64,000 nt of DNA from Symsagittifera roscoffensis (taxonomy: Eukaryota > Xenacoelomorpha > Acoela > Convolutidae), in the NCBI RefSeq assembly GCF_963678635.1, contig NC_087062.1, positions 69,722,223 through 69,786,222 on the forward strand, read 5' to 3'. Under the pieces are notes generated by a model. It was given only the letters and a program-made list of their open reading frames with translations, was not told the DNA's origin and did no database searches. This document shows, one piece after another, positions 53,901 through 56,900 of this stretch. A program made the position numbers and the translations under genes. How positions within the stretch are numbered: position 1 is the first letter of the stretch; each line of letters opens with the position of its first letter.

Positions 53901-56900
53901 GAACTAATTTTTGGCGATACCTTCAACCAAGGGCGGATCTAGGATTTTCTCAAGGGGGTGGGGCTGATTTTCAAAAAAAAATCAATAATTTTGTCGATCT
54001 TTTTTTTGTTCGAGCGAATTAATTTTCCTAACTATCCCATAGCACCAAAAAGACTTTGTTTTGACTAAATTTTCTGCGCCGCAAGCAAAATTTTGAAAAA
54101 ACAGGCCAAAAAGGCGTTTTTAGGCAGTTTTTGAAAAATTTTGTCCTCAAAGTTGTGTTTTTTCGGAACGCGCGTTTTAGAAAAATTTTTGGTCAGTCGC
54201 CAAAAAAAGGATATCTCAAAAAAGTACGAAGGGGGGACTCATTGGGTCGGCAGGGGATCGAATCCCTGAAAAGGAAAAAGCGTCCAACCCCCCCCCCCCC
54301 CACCTAAATCTGCCCCTGTCCTCTATCATTCCTTGTGTGTGTAATTAGTGAAGTCGCTTTTTATAATGTGGAGTGAATAGGTATCTAAGCATATTTGAAT
54401 TCTGTTGTGGTATGTATCAAACCAGAATTCAGTTTTCATTTAAATAAATTAGTGTTTCTAATTGTTCTTAAAACACATAACTGTCACTGTATACTTTTCA
54501 TCTGAGTAGTTTCCAATCAAATTTTTAAAAATCTTATTAAAAAATTTGATTGCCGATCATGATTAAATTTTGAAAATTAATTGCGGCTTACTTCTAATGA
54601 AAATTTGATTTTAAACTAAAGTTTCTCAATACTCAAGCATCACGAGGCCCAACTGTGCACTGGATAGGCGCACCGTTTTCTGGATTCCAGAGAAAAATCT
54701 TTAAATTTGTTCCAAAATGTAAGTGGATTCCCCGTACACATTTTTCGTGGATTTCGCGTACAAACACCTGTAAAATAAATTTTGTTGGAACATTTGTTTT
54801 GTTGCGGATTTCAAAATTGTTAGTGAGTTCCACAATTTATTGATTACTGAACTTGCACATGCCCAATTAAAAACTAGAGCTGGAATTACTATCTATAGCA
54901 ATGCAGAATTTGAAAGCAAGTATTTAACAATTGTCAGCTGAACCCATGAACAAAACTTACAACATTGGTTACAACATTGAACTTACAACATTGAATTCCA
55001 GATTATTATGGTTATATTTCAGAATATTTCACGATAAACTTCTAAGCTACTTCGTCCAATGTTCAAAATACATGCGACTAAATGTTGCGACTTTCGAAGA
55101 AAGTAAGGAATATATATGCTAGGAGTGGTTTTTTATTCAGACCAATTCTGAAAAGTAGTTTCCTCGATGAATATCATGGAATCATTGCAGTCCCCGAAAA
55201 AACGCGCTCACCACTAAGCTATCCTAGCTAAAATATTGCTGCCACACGCTCACTAATTGACTATGAGAGCTCTGTGATACTTTGATGCTGAAAGTTTAAA
55301 TCGCATTATTTACGCGTGGCGAACTATCCCGCACCACAAAATTGACCGAAAATCAATTGAGGTTGGCTAATTGGTATTAATTGTTCCGACTGTCGATTCG
55401 AAAATAACGGAATAATTGTGCTCGGGGTGGGTTTTTTTTTCTTCAGACAAATTTCGACTTTTTCACTAGCCATTTTTGACTGATTTTTTTTTATATCGTT
55501 CGAAAGATATTGTTGTTTTGAGCATAAATTTGAAAAGATATTTCACCTGTGATCATTTTTCGTAAGGATATGGGGGTTTAAAGATTGGCATTTTGGCCAA
55601 TTTGTGACAATTAACGCGCGATATATTTCGCGCTTTTAACGCGTAAGCGGAGATTTAATCCGTTCTAGAAATCGTTCCAAATTGATTGAAATAAGCTGCT
55701 TATTTGCCATAATTGATTGTTACTAGCAGCGGAATCTATTCTTTTTTACTTTAAATGTCGTGTGGGGGGATGATTTTCATTTAAAAAATTCAAATTTTAG
55801 AAATTTTTTTAATTTTATTTTATTACATTCATTTTTTTAATGTTATTACTGCTCCATAAACCTTAAAAGGCAGTCGAAACATTCAGGGCTTCGCCCTGGT
55901 ACGAGCAGTCTTGTTATTTCTATACACGATTCTGAAGTTTGAGCTTAAAAATCATAGTTTGTCAATATTTTATTAGCCAAAAACTATTCGAGACCAATTT
56001 ATGGACAGTCGGAACATTCAGGGCGTTGGCTTGTATGAGCAGTCTTGTTTCCAACTATAGCGACCAATCCGAAAGCATATTGCGACTCATTCAATGCCAG
56101 ATTTCGACTAGCATTTAAATTAATGCTTTTAACTTTCAGACTATCGCTCCTAATTTACAGACTACCGCAAATGTATTTTAGACCATTGTGATTAACTTCG
56201 AGAGTATCATAACTAGTGAGTGTCTGGAAACTTTCGAGACCATTTTCTAGACTATCGTAAATAAATTATCAACTCTATCGCGACTAACTTTTAGACTATC
56301 GCAATTACTTTTCAGACTAATTTGCGATAGTCTGAAAATATCGCCGCTAGTTTCCATAGTGTATTATTAAGACCACTTATCCACGGGGGAAAGGACCAAC
56401 ACAAGAGCTGTACAGCTCATCATGGCGAACGCTGTTGTGCCCTTGTTTATGAACTACATGCAATTTTTTTTGGGCTGGGTAAAAAGCCACGCCAAGAATA
56501 AATACTCCTTTTTGCTCGAAAATTGGAACATAAATTTCCAGAATAATGATTTTTGGTAATCGGCGCGACGTCTGGAAGTCTGTTGTTGCAGACTGCGAGT
56601 CAAAGTCAGGTGTGATAGAGGAAATTGACCTCTTTTCAACCTCATTTCCTTTCAACTCTTTGGTTGCATGCCTCATTCATTAGATGAAAACACCATTTTA
56701 ACAGAGCACCCAATTGCTTGAGTAGGATTCATAAATGGTAAGTTTTTGTTGGGAATTATCTGGACGAAGATCGTGACAACTGAAGAACTGTAGCCGTTGC
56801 AAAACAAATCTATAGTGGGCATCATTTTTAAACTGGTTATAGCCGTGAATTTGACTAAGTTTAAACCGTTTCAAAGACCGTTTCTGCTGTTTTGTGAGAG

